This document shows positions 20,430 to 31,021 of a stretch of 64,000 nt of DNA, in pieces. Origin of the DNA: Acorus gramineus (Eukaryota; Streptophyta; Magnoliopsida; Acorales; Acoraceae). The notes beneath the pieces are model-generated. The model was not told where the DNA came from and ran no database searches. It saw only the letters and a program-made list of their open reading frames with translations. The position numbers were made by a program, and so were the translations under genes. Position 1 is the stretch's first letter. Every line of letters begins with the position of its first letter. The stretch lies in NCBI GenBank assembly GCA_030737835.1, contig CM060849.1:7563245-7627244 (forward strand), written 5' to 3'.

Positions 20430-23400
20430 TTAGAGGTAGCATTGCCCGTGGGAGACCGGATTCTCCTCAGTTCGGTGTACCGAGGGTGCACGGTGGAGAT
20501 CGCGCCCGGTGGAGCTGGTGGAGCTCGCGATGGCGGATTTTGATGCCATCCTGGGGATGGATTGGCTTGCAGCTAGTCATGCCACCATCGACTGTTTCGC
20601 CAAGTCGGTGTCGTTCCACCTTCCTGGTCGGAGGTCCTTCCAGTTCGTGGGCGATCGAGACGTAGCTCCTCTGGGGTTCGTGTCGTCCATGCAGGCGTGG
20701 AGACTCCTTCAGGGTGGATGCGAGGGCTTTCTGGCTTATATTGCTCTGGAGGATGCACCGCTGCGGGCAGATATCAGTCAGACTCCAGTCGTGGCAGAGT
20801 TTCCCGAGGTTTTCCCCGACGATCTTCCGGGATTACCGCCGGACCGCGCGATTGAGTTTGAGATCAATCTGCTTCCGGGGACCGAGCCGGTTTCGAGGGC
20901 TCCGTACCGGATGGCTCCCGCAGAGCTGAGGGTGCTGAAGGAGCAGTTGGAGGAGTTGCTGGAGAAGGGCTTCGCACGTCCGAGTGTGTCTCCGTGGGGA
21001 GCCCCTGTCCTGTTCGTCCGGAAGAAGGACGGTTCACTGCGGCTGTGTATTGATTACAGGCAGTTGAATAAGCGGACAGTGAAGAACAAGTACCCGTTGC
21101 CGCGGATCGACGATCTGTTTGACCAGCTTCAGGGAGCGTGTGTCTTTTCCAAGATCGATCTCCGCTCGGGGTACTACCAGTTGAAGATCCGGGAGTCAGA
21201 TATTCCGAAGACGGCCTTTCGCACCCGGTACGGGCACTACGAGTTCAGAGTACTGCCTTTCGGGTTGACGAACGCGCCGGCGGCCTTCATGGATCTGATG
21301 AACCGGGTATTTCGACCCTTCCTCGACTCCTTTGTGGTAGTATTCATCGATGATATATTGGTGTACTCGAGGAGTCTGGAGGAGCACGCTCACCACCTCC
21401 GCACTGTTTTGGAGACTCTGGCTGGACATCAGTTGTTCGCCAAGTTCAGCAAGTGCGAGTTCTGGTTGGAGCGGATGGCCTTTCTGGGCCATGTGATTTC
21501 CGGTGAGGGTATAGCTGTGGACCCGGAGAAGACGCTCGCCGTGTCGAATTGGCGTCGACCGTCGAACCCCACTGAGATTCGGAGCTTCTTGGGCTTGGCG
21601 GGGTATTATAGGAGGTTTGTGGAGGGTTTCTCCAAGATAGCCGTTCCTCTTACCCGCCTCACTCGGAAAGACGTTCGGTTCGAGTGGTCCCCTTCTTGCG
21701 AGGAGAGCTTCCAGGAGCTGAAGCGAAGGCTCACCTCAGCGCCAGTTCTTACCCTTCCATCTGGGAGTGGTGGGTTCGCAGTATACACAGATGCATCGCA
21801 GTTGGGTGTGGGTTGCGTCCTGATGCAGCACGGTAAGGTGGTGGCTTACGCGTCTCGTCAGTTGAAGCCCCATGAGCAGAACTACCCCACCCATGACCTT
21901 GAGTTGGCTGCGATCATATTTGCGCTGAAGATGTGGAGGCATTATCTCTACGGAGAGGAGTTCGAGCTCTTTACTGATCATAAGAGCTTGACGTATCTGC
22001 AGTCTCAGCCGGAGCTCAACATGCGACAGAGGCGTTGGGTTGAGTTCCTGACAGACTACGACTGTGACATCGCTTACCATCCGGGTAAGGCGAATGTCGT
22101 TGCAGATGCGCTCAGTAGACAGCCCCTGGGCATGGCCGCCCACATGGCTGTCCGTCGTTGGAGGCTTCTGGAGGAGGCCGCTTGCTGGATCAGTGTTCGG
22201 GAGACCCCTGCGGGTGGCTTTTGGCCAGGCTGGTGGTGCAGCCGGTTCTTCTCGATGAGATCCGCACGGCTCAGGCTCAGGACCCGCATTTTATAGTCCT
22301 TTCTGAGGGCGTCGCCCGGGGCGAGCGCCAGGACTACCAGATTCGTGCAGACGGGATCCTGAGATTCAGAGGCCGAGTGTGCATCCCCGACGACGCAGAG
22401 CTGAGGCGGAAGATTCTGGACGAGGCCCATCGCTCGAGGTACACAGTGCACCCTGGAGGCACGAAGATGTACAGGGGCCTTCGTCGCGGCTACTGGTGGC
22501 GCGGGATGAAGACAGATATTGCCAGATTTGTTGCCCGATGCCTAGTATGCCAGCAGGTGAAGTCGGAGCATCAGCGCCCTGCGGGGAAGCTGCAGTCCAT
22601 TGAGATCCCTCAGTGGAAGTGGGAGCAGATCACTATGGACTTCGTCTCGGGTTTGCCGAGGTCACGCTCGGGTCGCGATGCCATCTGGGTGATCGTCGAC
22701 CGGCTGACGAAGTCTGCTCATTTCCTCCCCATCCGACTCACCGATTCTCTGGACACCCTGGCGCAGTTATTCGTCTCCGAGATTGTCCGACTCCATGGCA
22801 CTCCAGTCAGTATCATTTCTGATCGAGACGCGCGTTTCACTTCGAGGTTCTGGCGTAGCCTCCAGCACGCCCTTGGTACGAACCTCCACTTCAGTACAGC
22901 GTTTCATCCTCAGACGGACGGCCAGTCGGAGAGGACGATCCAGACCCTTGAGGACATGCTGCGGGCCTGTGTGCTCGATTTCGGGGGCAGTTGGGAGAGG
23001 CACCTTCCGTTGGTGGAGTTTGCCTACAACAACAGCTATCATTCGAGCATCCGGATGGCTCCCTACGAGGCACTTTATGGCCGCAGCTGCAGGTCCCCCC
23101 TGTGTTGGGATGAGGTCGGAGAGCGCCAGCTAGAGGGACCAGAGATCATTCACCAGACCTCCGAGATGGTGAAGACGATTCGCGAGCGTATCCGAGTCGC
23201 TCAGAGTCGTCAGAAGAGCTACGCCGACCGCCGTCGCCGTGAGCTCGCCTTCGAGGTCGGTGATCATGTGTTCCTGAAGGTGTCCCCGATGAAGGGCATC
23301 TTCCGATTGGTGTGCGGGGCAAGCTGAGTCCGCGTTTCATTGGGCCTTTCCTCATACTCGAGCGAGTTGGAGGTGGCCTATCGCATAGCTCTGCCCCCAC

Positions 23401-23675
23401 AGTTGGCTCAGGCCCATGACGTCTTCCACGTCTCGCAGCTGAGGCGATACGTCCACGATCCTGCTCACATCATCCCGTTCGAGCCGCTCGTCTTCGAGCC
23501 GGACTTGTCTTTCGTGGAGTAGCCGATTGAGATCATGGACCGCCGCGAGAAGAGGCTCCGCACCAAGACCGTCCAGCTGGTCAAGGTGCGATGGCAGCAC
23601 CGTTCCGGTGCCGAGGCCACCTGGGAGCTCGAGGACGCCATGCGTGACGCGTATCCGCATCTTTTCCCTTCTTAG
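20430..23675 (+). pseudogene. Gypsy-1 pol (protease remnant, RT, RNase H, integrase, chromo-like tail)
   Basis: The protease retains only its end ([14 protein letters not shown]); the catalytic D[ST]G lies in a deletion fused to gag. Reverse transcriptase (about 20870-21500) has [29 protein letters not shown] and FIDD at 21343-21354. RNase H has YTDAS and a DALSR end. Integrase has the HHCC zinc region (CLVCQQVK), [21 protein letters not shown] and [17 protein letters not shown], followed by a Tekay-type tail. Breaks: a frameshift near 20500, another near 22190-22250, a frame change near 23320 and a TAG at 23521-23523. The final TAG is at 23673-23675. Codon use is far more GC-rich than the host genes. 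Confidence 0.87.
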
Positions 23676-23710
23676 ATGTACTTGTATTTATTTTGAGGAC
23701 AAAATTTCCT

Positions 23711-23723
23711 AAGGGGGGGAGAA
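23711..23723 (+). promoter_or_regulatory. Polypurine tract of Gypsy-1
   Basis: AAGGGGGGGAGAA directly before the 3' LTR start TGTTATATATG. An equivalent tract precedes 40437 in Gypsy-2. Confidence 0.85.
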
Positions 23724-24716
23724 TGTTATATATGTGTCACTTTTTGGCCTATTGGCAATCATTGGAGCATTTTTAGCAGTTTTAAAATTTTTGTTTTTCG
23801 ATCGGAACCGCATAATTTTGACTGTTAGCTATCGTCCGAGTTAGAGGACTCCGATTGAAAATCTAACTGCATATTATGTGTCCTGGTGCCATTTTAAGCC
23901 ACTCATGAAAATTTCATCGAATTCCGGCATCGTCTCCAAAAATTTCGCAGTTCCGGGGCGTATCCGGGTTTTTAAGTCGCACGATATATATAAGTGAGAG
24001 CTAAAATTTCGAGTTACTATTCATCATCCCTACCATTTCACTTTCTCTCTCCCCTCTCTCTTTTTCTCACTTTCAAGCCCCCTAGACCCCTCAAACCTAA
24101 AAACCTAAAGCACGAAAAGTGTAGATCGGGTCCCGATCTACACTCCGGTGTTTTCAAATCCCGTTTCCGGTGATCCTAGCCTCCCCGAGCTCCCCTCTCT
24201 CTCCTCTGTTTCGGGCCATTTCGAGGGCCGTGATAGATCGGGGCGTAAGAGAACCGTTGGGAAAGGTTTCGGCGCACGAAGAGCTACCGAACATCCTTCC
24301 CTCCCCTCGGTAAGCCTCTTCTCCCTATTTTTCTTGCATAGATGTATGCTAGGGAGGTGGATCTAGGGTTGGGTGGTGGTCGGGGGCGGTGGGTGGCCGT
24401 CGGAGGGCTGTGGTGGCCGTCGGAGGGCCGTGGGGTGGTCGGAGGTGGGTGGTTGGGGAGCTCGGGCTGGTGGGAGGAGTCCTCGGGCAGCAGGCAGCAG
24501 CGGCAGCGGCTCAGGCATCGCACATGCTGGGCGCGCGCGGGCATGCGCGCGTGCGTGCGCGGGTGTGCGTGCGTGCGGCGTGCGCGCAGGTGTGCGCGGG
24601 TCTAGTGCGAGGGGCTGGTCGTGCTGGGCGCGCGGGACGGGCTGGCAGTGCTGGCGTGCTCGGGCTGGGGGTCTCAGGCAGCACAGGCAGCGAGCGCAGG
24701 AGCTGGCTGGGCGTGC
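23724..24716 (+). repeat. Gypsy-1 3' LTR, 5' part only
   Basis: Matches the reverse complement of 29121-28130 with only scattered differences. Contains a TATATATAAG box near 23985 and a conserved donor-like GTAAG at 24310. It ends in the GC-rich zone at GGCTGGGCGTGC, where Copia integrase sequence begins. Confidence 0.85.
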
Positions 24717-24719
24717 CCG

Positions 24720-25652
24720 TGATTCAGCTAATCCATTTTGGGTGTGCACATGAGCAACAGGGTGTTCAACATCGATGCCAAGCGCCATACAATAGTCATT
24801 AAAAGTTTTCAATGTGAATTCACCAGCTCCATCAAGGCGTATTGACTTTATAGAATAATATGAAAAATGAGACTGTAATCGGATTATCTGAGCAAGTAGT
24901 CTTGCAAATGCAGCATTCCGAGTGGATAATAGACAAACATGCGACATCTAGCAAATGCATCTATAAATACCATAAAATATTTGAATGGTCCACATGGGGG
25001 GTGGATTGGGTCACATATATCACCTTAGATTCTTTGTAAAAATGTTGGTGACTCAACATTGATTTTTGTAGGGGATGGTCTAACTATCAATTTTCCTTGT
25101 GAGCACGAAGTGCATTGATAGTGATTAGGTAAAAGAATCTTCTGGTTCTTTAATGAATGCCCAAATGAATTATCAATTATTCGATGCATCATTGTAGATC
25201 CTGGATGCCCGAGACGATCATGCCAAAGTGTAAAAATATCTGAATCATAGAACTTCTGGTTCATTACAGCATATGATTCGATTGTTTTTATGGTTGTATA
25301 ATACAACCCAGATGAGAAAGCATGAAGTTTCTCTAATATATGTTTTTGGTCTGAAACAATTGAAGTAATGCATAAATACTCCATATTATTTTGATTGATA
25401 ATCTCAATATGATATCCATTAAGACGGATATCCTTAAAACTTAGCAGATTTTTCTGGATCTTACTGAATATAATGCATCATTAATACAAAATTTTGTACC
25501 TACTGGTAATATTATATTTGCTCTTTCGGAGCCTTCAATTAATTTCATAGTACCAGAAATGGTATTAAAATTTGCATTGATTAATGTCAATGTCGAGAAA
25601 CATTATTTATTTCGTAGGATCGTATGTGTTGTAGCGCTGTCTACTAGACAAA
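24720..25652 (-). pseudogene. Copia-A pol, protease to integrase core
   Basis: Minus strand. A protease motif LVDSATTH begins just right of 25640. GAG-pre-integrase (25384-25025) has the zinc-binding HDRLGHPG and CTSCSQGK. The integrase core (24947-24720) has IRLDGAGEF, then AHVHTQNGLAES, where it breaks against Gypsy-1. It resumes at 17844 with the next part of the same domain. Several frame changes lie between 25025 and 25600. Its protease half is separated from the leader by the Gypsy solo LTR. Confidence 0.85.
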
Positions 25653-28600
25653 TGTCACGCCCCAGGGCGGCCGTCCCCGGGACGCGGCAAGTGTATATAT
25701 GATATCAGTAATAGGAGTTCAATAATATACCACAAACGACTACTTAAAATGACAACACAGGTAAAAACAGGGCTGACACAATATATACACCAAATGCGGA
25801 AGCTAAAAAGACTGAGTCTGTAGTCAAAACATACTACAAACTCGATACACAATCATAAGTCCTGTGAGAGCCAACATGTCCATATATATATACACAAATA
25901 AAATCCATACATAATCCAACTAGGTGCCCAAGCACAGAATATATATACATACAACTGAAAGAAGGGTGCTGATGGCCTCAAAACTCGTGGGACGCGGCGC
26001 TACCCTCTACTGGTGTAGTCGCTCAGGAAGCTCCTCCCTCAGAGATCACTGAAAAAGACAATATGCGAGGGGTGAGCCACACGCTCAGTGAATAGCACAA
26101 CCCATGCATACAGTTCATATTAACCACATTTAAGCAATTCATAAGCCACAAGTGGCATAATATCACAATCCGGGGGTTCGTTACATCGCCGAACCCCATA
26201 CCCTCACCCTCACCCTCACCCTCAACAGGTGACCTAGGATGTTGGGACTTAGCGGGTTGATAATCATCCATACATAAACCTGTGGGTCGTCGCATCGCCG
26301 GCCCACTATACCCTCACCCTCACCCTCGCCAGGTGACATAGGCTCTTGGGACTGACTAGGCTGTTGGTCACCCTTGGTCCACCGATAGTCTCTCCTCACT
26401 CCGTAGGTCGTTTGGCCACTCTCATGTTCAGCACAGTCCTTCACCAAAATCAGGAGGCGCCTACTAATGGGAGCCCCTGCACGGGACAACCTGTCTAACG
26501 CTGAGGTAGTCTCTAACAGGATCCGACGAAGGGAACAGAACAGCCTATCCATCGCATATGATCCACTTGGATCCGCTGACAGTACATCTCTACAACTCTA
26601 ATGTCTTGAATTCCTCAGAATTCCACCAGCGCGCATAACCAGGATGCGGGGAAATAAATAAGACCAATATGGGGAAAAGAGACATTGGGAGGGTAACCTG
26701 AGGTCCCGATGTAGGACATCCGACAACCAAACGAGGAACACGGAGTACCCTAACCCGGGTCTCAATGTTAACCTCGCAAGGCCCCCTTATATTCCCTAAG
26801 CATGCTATCTATTATTACAGTTCGCATTTAATTAAATAAACCAAACTAATAGGACGCATGCACAGGTCGGGCTTTCCTAGCATGATAGCGAGGTGGCAGG
26901 ATGCACGGCTCATGCACAATCCTAAGGGTGCAAGTCCCTATCACACAATCTAGGGTGGCATGCAATTCTACACACACATCATGCATACATAGATTATAAT
27001 TGCAATAATTAATACAAACTATACGCCCCAGGGGAGATCGGTACACGCCCAAAGCATGTAACGCCTCCCAAACTGGGTTGGGTTGTCCCACTCACCGGAA
27101 CTCGGGTCGACGCGCGACCGTAAGTCGAGATCTGCAAGACAGGGTATTACTTGGTAAGTATAAATCCATAAATATTATTAAATACACAAAAATACACCAA
27201 ATAAACGCCCAACGCTCGGGCGAACGTGCATACGGCCGTACGCACGCCAACCCGAGCACTCCGCAACCACCCGCACGGCCGGCCACCACCCGCACGGCCA
27301 CCCGACCGCCCGGACGCGCCGCCGCGCCTCAGCCCGCGCACTCCGCGCACCGCCAGACCCTCTGCCTGCCGTCTGGACACGCCGCCGCACCGCCTGGGGC
27401 ACCGCGCGTCCACCGCGCCCAGCCGCAGCAGCCCGCGCGCGCCCCGCACGCCGTGCGCTGGCCCGCGAGCACCCCGCACGCCCCCGCGCGCGGCGCCTCG
27501 CCCCCGCGCACACCACCTCGCACCCGCATACACTACCCCTGCCTTGCCGCGCCTCGCGCACACTGCCCTGCTCGACCAGCACTTCGCGCACAGCACCCCG
27601 GCTGGCCTCCAGCTCGTCGACGCGCGACCGTCCGTCGAGATCTGCAAGACAGGGTATTACTTGGTAAGTATAAATCCACAAATATTATTAAATACACAAA
27701 AATACACAAAATAAACGCCCAACGCTCGGGCGAACGTGCATACGGCCGTACGCACGCCAACCCGAGCACTCCGGCAACCATCCGCACCCCCGGCAGCCAC
27801 CCGCACGGCCACCCGACCGCCCGGGTGCACCGCCGCGCCTCAGCCCGCGCACTCCGCGCACCGCCAGACCCTCTGCCCGCCGTCTGGACACGCCGCCGCA
27901 CCACCCGGGGCACCGCGCGTCCACCGCGCCCAGCTGCAGCAGCCCGCGCGCGCCCCGCAGGCCGTGCAATGGCCCGCGAGCACCCCGCACGCCCCCGCGC
28001 GCGGCGCCTCGCCCCCGCGCACACCACCCCGCGCCCGCGCACACTACCCCTGCCTTGCCGCGCCTCGCGCACACTGCCCTGCTCGACCAGCACTTCGCGC
28101 ACAGCACCCCGGCTGGCCTCCAGCTCCCCCGCCGAGCGCACGCCCAGCCAGCTCCTGCGCTCGCTGCCTGTGCTGCCTGAGACCCCCGGCCCAAGCACGC
28201 CAGCACTGCCAGCCCGTCCCGCGCGCCCAGCACGACCAGCCCCTCGCACCAGACCCGCGCACACCCGCGCGCACGCCGCACGCACGCACACCCGCGCACG
28301 CACGCGCGCATGCCCGCGCGCGCCCAGCATGTGCGCTGCCGCTGCTGCCTGCGCCCGAGGACATCTCCCACCAGCCCAAGCACCCCAACCACCCACCTCC
28401 GACCACCCCTTGGCCCTCCGACGGCCACCACAGCCCTCCGACGGCCACCCACCGCCGCCGACCACCACCCAACCCTAGATCCATCCCCCTAGCATACATC
28501 TATGCAAGAAAAATAGGGAAAAGAGGCTTACCGAGGGGAGGGAAGGATGTTCGGTAGCTCTTCGTGCGCCGAAACCTTTCCCAACGGTTCTCTCACGCCC

Positions 28601-29121
28601 CGATCTATCACGGCCCTCGAAATGGCCCGAAACAGAGGAGAGAGAGGGGAGGTCGGGGAGGCTAGGATCGCCGGAAACGGGATTTGAAAGCACCGGAGTG
28701 TAGATCGGGACCCGATCTACACTTCTCGTGCTTTAGGTTTTTAGGTTTGAGGGGTCTAGGGGGCTCAAAAGTGAGAAAAAGAGAGAGGGGAGAGAGAAAA
28801 TGAAAGTGGTAGGGATGATGAATAGTAACTCGAAATTTTAGCTCTCACTTATATATATCGTGCGACTTAAAAACCCGGATACGCCCCGGAACTGTGAAAT
28901 TTTTGGAAACGATGCCGGAATTCGATGAAATTTTCATGAGTGGCTTAAAACGGCACCAGGACACATAATATGCAGTTAGATTTTCAATCGGAGTCCTCTA
29001 ACTCGGACGATAGCTAACAGTCCAAAATTATGCGGTTCCGATCGAAAAACACAAAAATTTTAAAACTGCTAAAAATGCTCCAATAGTTGCCAATAGGGCA
29101 AAAAGTGACACATATATAACA
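25653..29121 (-). mobile_element. Gypsy solo LTR (3469 bp) inside Copia-A
   Basis: Reverse orientation: TGTCACGCCCC at the left and TATATAACA at the right, TG...CA in both readings. CAAA is duplicated at 25649-25652 and 29122-29125 (4 bp; 5 bp if one base was lost). Removing the LTR and one repeat restores continuous Copia frame across the protease start, so it is a genuine insertion later reduced to one LTR. It is the only complete LTR of this Gypsy family here and carries a 510-bp internal duplication. Confidence 0.85.
27106..28125 (-). repeat. 510-bp tandem duplication inside the Gypsy LTR
   Basis: Units 27106-27615 and 27616-28125 both begin GTCGACGCGCGACCGT and run through CTGCAAGACAGGGTATTAC, an AT-rich stretch and then a GC-rich stretch to GGCTGGCCTCCAGCTC. 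The duplication explains most of the length difference from the 3030-bp Gypsy-2 LTR and repeats the splice-acceptor-like CTTGCAG. Confidence 0.85.
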
Positions 29122-29182
29122 CAAATGTCACCAACCATAGCCATTCTTTCTCTTTAACAAAGAGCTTCTCGTGCTGATAACG

Positions 29183-29468
29183 TGTTATAAACTAAGTAGA
29201 ATACATACACACAAGTATACATAAACAAAGTACACAAGCATATAGAAGAGAAGTAGAGAGAGATTCTTATTCACTATTTGTTGGTTATGGAATACATGAG
29301 AAACCCCTCTATTTATAGGGTGCATAGAGGGATCCCAAAGGTGGGGAGTTACAAGTCTATAGAGGTGAGGGGGGAGATAGTGGGGCAATAATGGTGAGTG
29401 TTATGGAATAGAAGAGTGGGGGAGGTTATGGCTTGGAGGAGTGGTGGTTATCCACTATATTCACAACA
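29183..29468 (-). repeat. Copia-A 5' LTR
   Basis: 286 bp; I found no difference from 14728-15013. On the minus strand it is followed by CGTTATCAGCACGAG, the putative primer site/leader. Target-site copy GTTTT lies at 29469-29473. Confidence 0.9.
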
Positions 29469-29555
29469 GTTTTTTTTTTTTTGTGTACATAGAGGCCTTG
29501 GACAAGGGCAACACTATCCTCCTTACTCAAACCCAAAGCAACTGTGGGCCAAAGC

Positions 29556-30128
29556 TAAAGGTCCTCAAAAAGCTCGAGGCTTGAAAACCTGGTCCGCCTG
29601 GCCCGTTTTCTGGGTGGCCGGGCTCGTGCCTGATTCTGGGGTCCGGGCCCGACTCGTAGGCCCATGGGGGTAATTCAATAAATGAGTCACATGCAATTTT
29701 ATGTAATTTTTATTTGAATTGTGATTGAATTATACAAATTATTAACATTTATATAGGTGCCAACCTAGTTAGATGCATATAGTTATTTAGGTTTTCAAGT
29801 AATTAATTAATTTTTTTTTTTGAAAATTCAATAGATATAAATATTTTTTTTAACATTGTACTTTAAATTTTGTGTTGTTTTAACATTATACACAAATGTA
29901 CAACTTAAAATTAAAAAATTAAAAGAAATAAGATGTTTAAAGTCTGGGCCAGTAGGCCCGCCCGTGGGCTCGAAGCCCAGGCCTGGGCCCCTGGGTAGGG
30001 CCTGGATACTCTTTTTTGCCGCGGGCCTCGGCCTGGCCCGGGCCTGTTGGCCTAGCAGGCCTAGGGCTGGGCCTAGGCCCTGTTTTAAAGAGCCGGGCCT
30101 GCCCGGCTCAGCCCGTTGTTGACCCTTA
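29556..30128. mobile_element. GC-rich hAT-like MITE
   Basis: Near-perfect 8-bp duplication GCCAAAGC (29548-29555) / GCCATAGC (30129-30136). Left end TAAAGGTCCTCAAAAAGC pairs with reverse-complemented right end TAAGGGTCAACAACGGGC. Both arms are rich in GGGCC/GGCCC around an AT-rich centre. Non-coding. Confidence 0.7.
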
Positions 30129-30136
30129 GCCATAGC

Positions 30137-31021
30137 CCAACACACAACACAGAACAACAACAGTTGGACTAAAGCCCAACACAATAGCTCTGCCCAACAT
30201 GGCTATATTTTCCATTCTCGCGGCTAATGAGATTCAAACCGGGGTAGCATTAAGGATGCTAGCGTCCTTGCACCACTGACATAAGCCTATGGAGGACATA
30301 AACAATAAACATATTTGAAATTAATAATACATGAAAAAAAATTATGACTTTATTAGTCATGAGAGATTCAGAAGGATCACCACTATTATTTAATGAATAT
30401 ATTATATCCGTCATATTTTTAAAGAAAGCATATGTTTTCGCATTTATTATGAATTGGGTGATGTTAGAGCTGTACATGCAGACGTGAAATATATTCTTTA
30501 CATAACAAAATATACGCATAATAAAAGTAACAAGTCAACAGCAAAATATATACTTTTCATCTTTTTAACAGGGCCATACTTTTATTGATTTCATTAGTGC
30601 CCATACATCCCCCCTCCATCAAGTCAACAGCAAAAGCCCACTCCTACCCAAGAGAAAAACAAAAAAAAATGTTATAAAAAATCAATAAAAAAATATTCTT
30701 ACATTTTTTTTTTGTATAAATTTTGTTTTTTAATTTTTATCCATTCAAGTGAAGCTCATCTGGAACGGTACACCTTCACGAGGAGTTTTGTCTTAAACAT
30801 AGGCCACAAGAAAAATTTAACTGCTAACCGCGAAGACCCACTATTATACATTACATTCACAGGTTTCGAATTAACTATAGAAAGATATACGAGCTCGCTT
30901 TTTATGTGTGTTAATTTTTAAACACTGATTTTTATTTTGTGTAACACCAAAAATGATGACATTTTTGTGAAATATTTTTTTTTGTTTGTTTAAATGGCAG
31001 ACTTTTATTGGTTTCATTCCT
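30137..31021. other. AT-rich DNA, no gene seen
   Basis: No recognisable gene. A block at about 30556-30650 (TTTTTAACAGGG, CCTCCATCAAGTCAACAGC) recurs at about 31915-31980, on the other side of the fold-back element. ACTTTTATTG-TTTCATT occurs at about 30578 and 31001. Confidence 0.5.

Larger units (their letters stand above)
17845..24716 (+). mobile_element. Gypsy-1: Tekay-type Ty3/Gypsy fragment inside Copia-A
   Basis: Contains, in order, the 3' part of an LTR (17845-19284), an initiator-Met primer site (19290-19301), gag, a damaged pol, a polypurine tract (23711-23723) and the 5' part of a second LTR (23724-24716). Each LTR is only partial: the first lacks about 2 kb at its start, the second everything after about 1 kb. 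No target duplication is seen, and a few bases of Copia coding sequence are missing at the junction. The integrase tail (LPPQLAQ..VFHVSQLRRY, then LVKV.W..R.GAEATWELE) fits the Tekay/Del chromovirus group. Confidence 0.85.
14728..29468 (-). mobile_element. Copia-A: 14.7-kb nested Ty1/Copia element
   Basis: Two 286-bp LTRs (14728-15013, 29183-29468) read identically base for base as far as I can compare, and a 5-bp duplication GTTTT flanks the whole (14723-14727, 29469-29473). The minus strand is coding. The primer-site region after the 5' LTR begins CGTTATCAGCACGAGAAG; a polypurine tract (CCAAGGGGGAG) abuts the 3' LTR at 15014. Coding order on the minus strand is protease, GAG-pre-integrase and integrase core (25652-24720), then integrase C-terminus, RT and RNase H (17844-15286). 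Gag is absent. Two Gypsy-derived segments (25653-29121 and 17845-24716) split the interior. In-frame stops show it is defective. Confidence 0.85.

Noticed and set aside
19406-23675. Endogenous pararetrovirus or virus-like insertion
   Set aside because: Order of domains, primer site, LTRs and chromo-like tail identify a Tekay-type Ty3/Gypsy element; no movement-protein or coat-protein signature is present.
27078-28557. Long Pro/Arg/Ala-rich open frames on both strands (up to about 466 codons)
   Set aside because: They lie in the GC-rich zone of the Gypsy solo LTR, where stop codons are rare by composition. Several frames are open at once and none has a recognisable domain.
30220-30290. Possible SINE/tRNA-like B box (GATTCAAACCGGGGT)
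   Set aside because: Isolated motif without an A box, poly(A) tail or target duplication that I could find.
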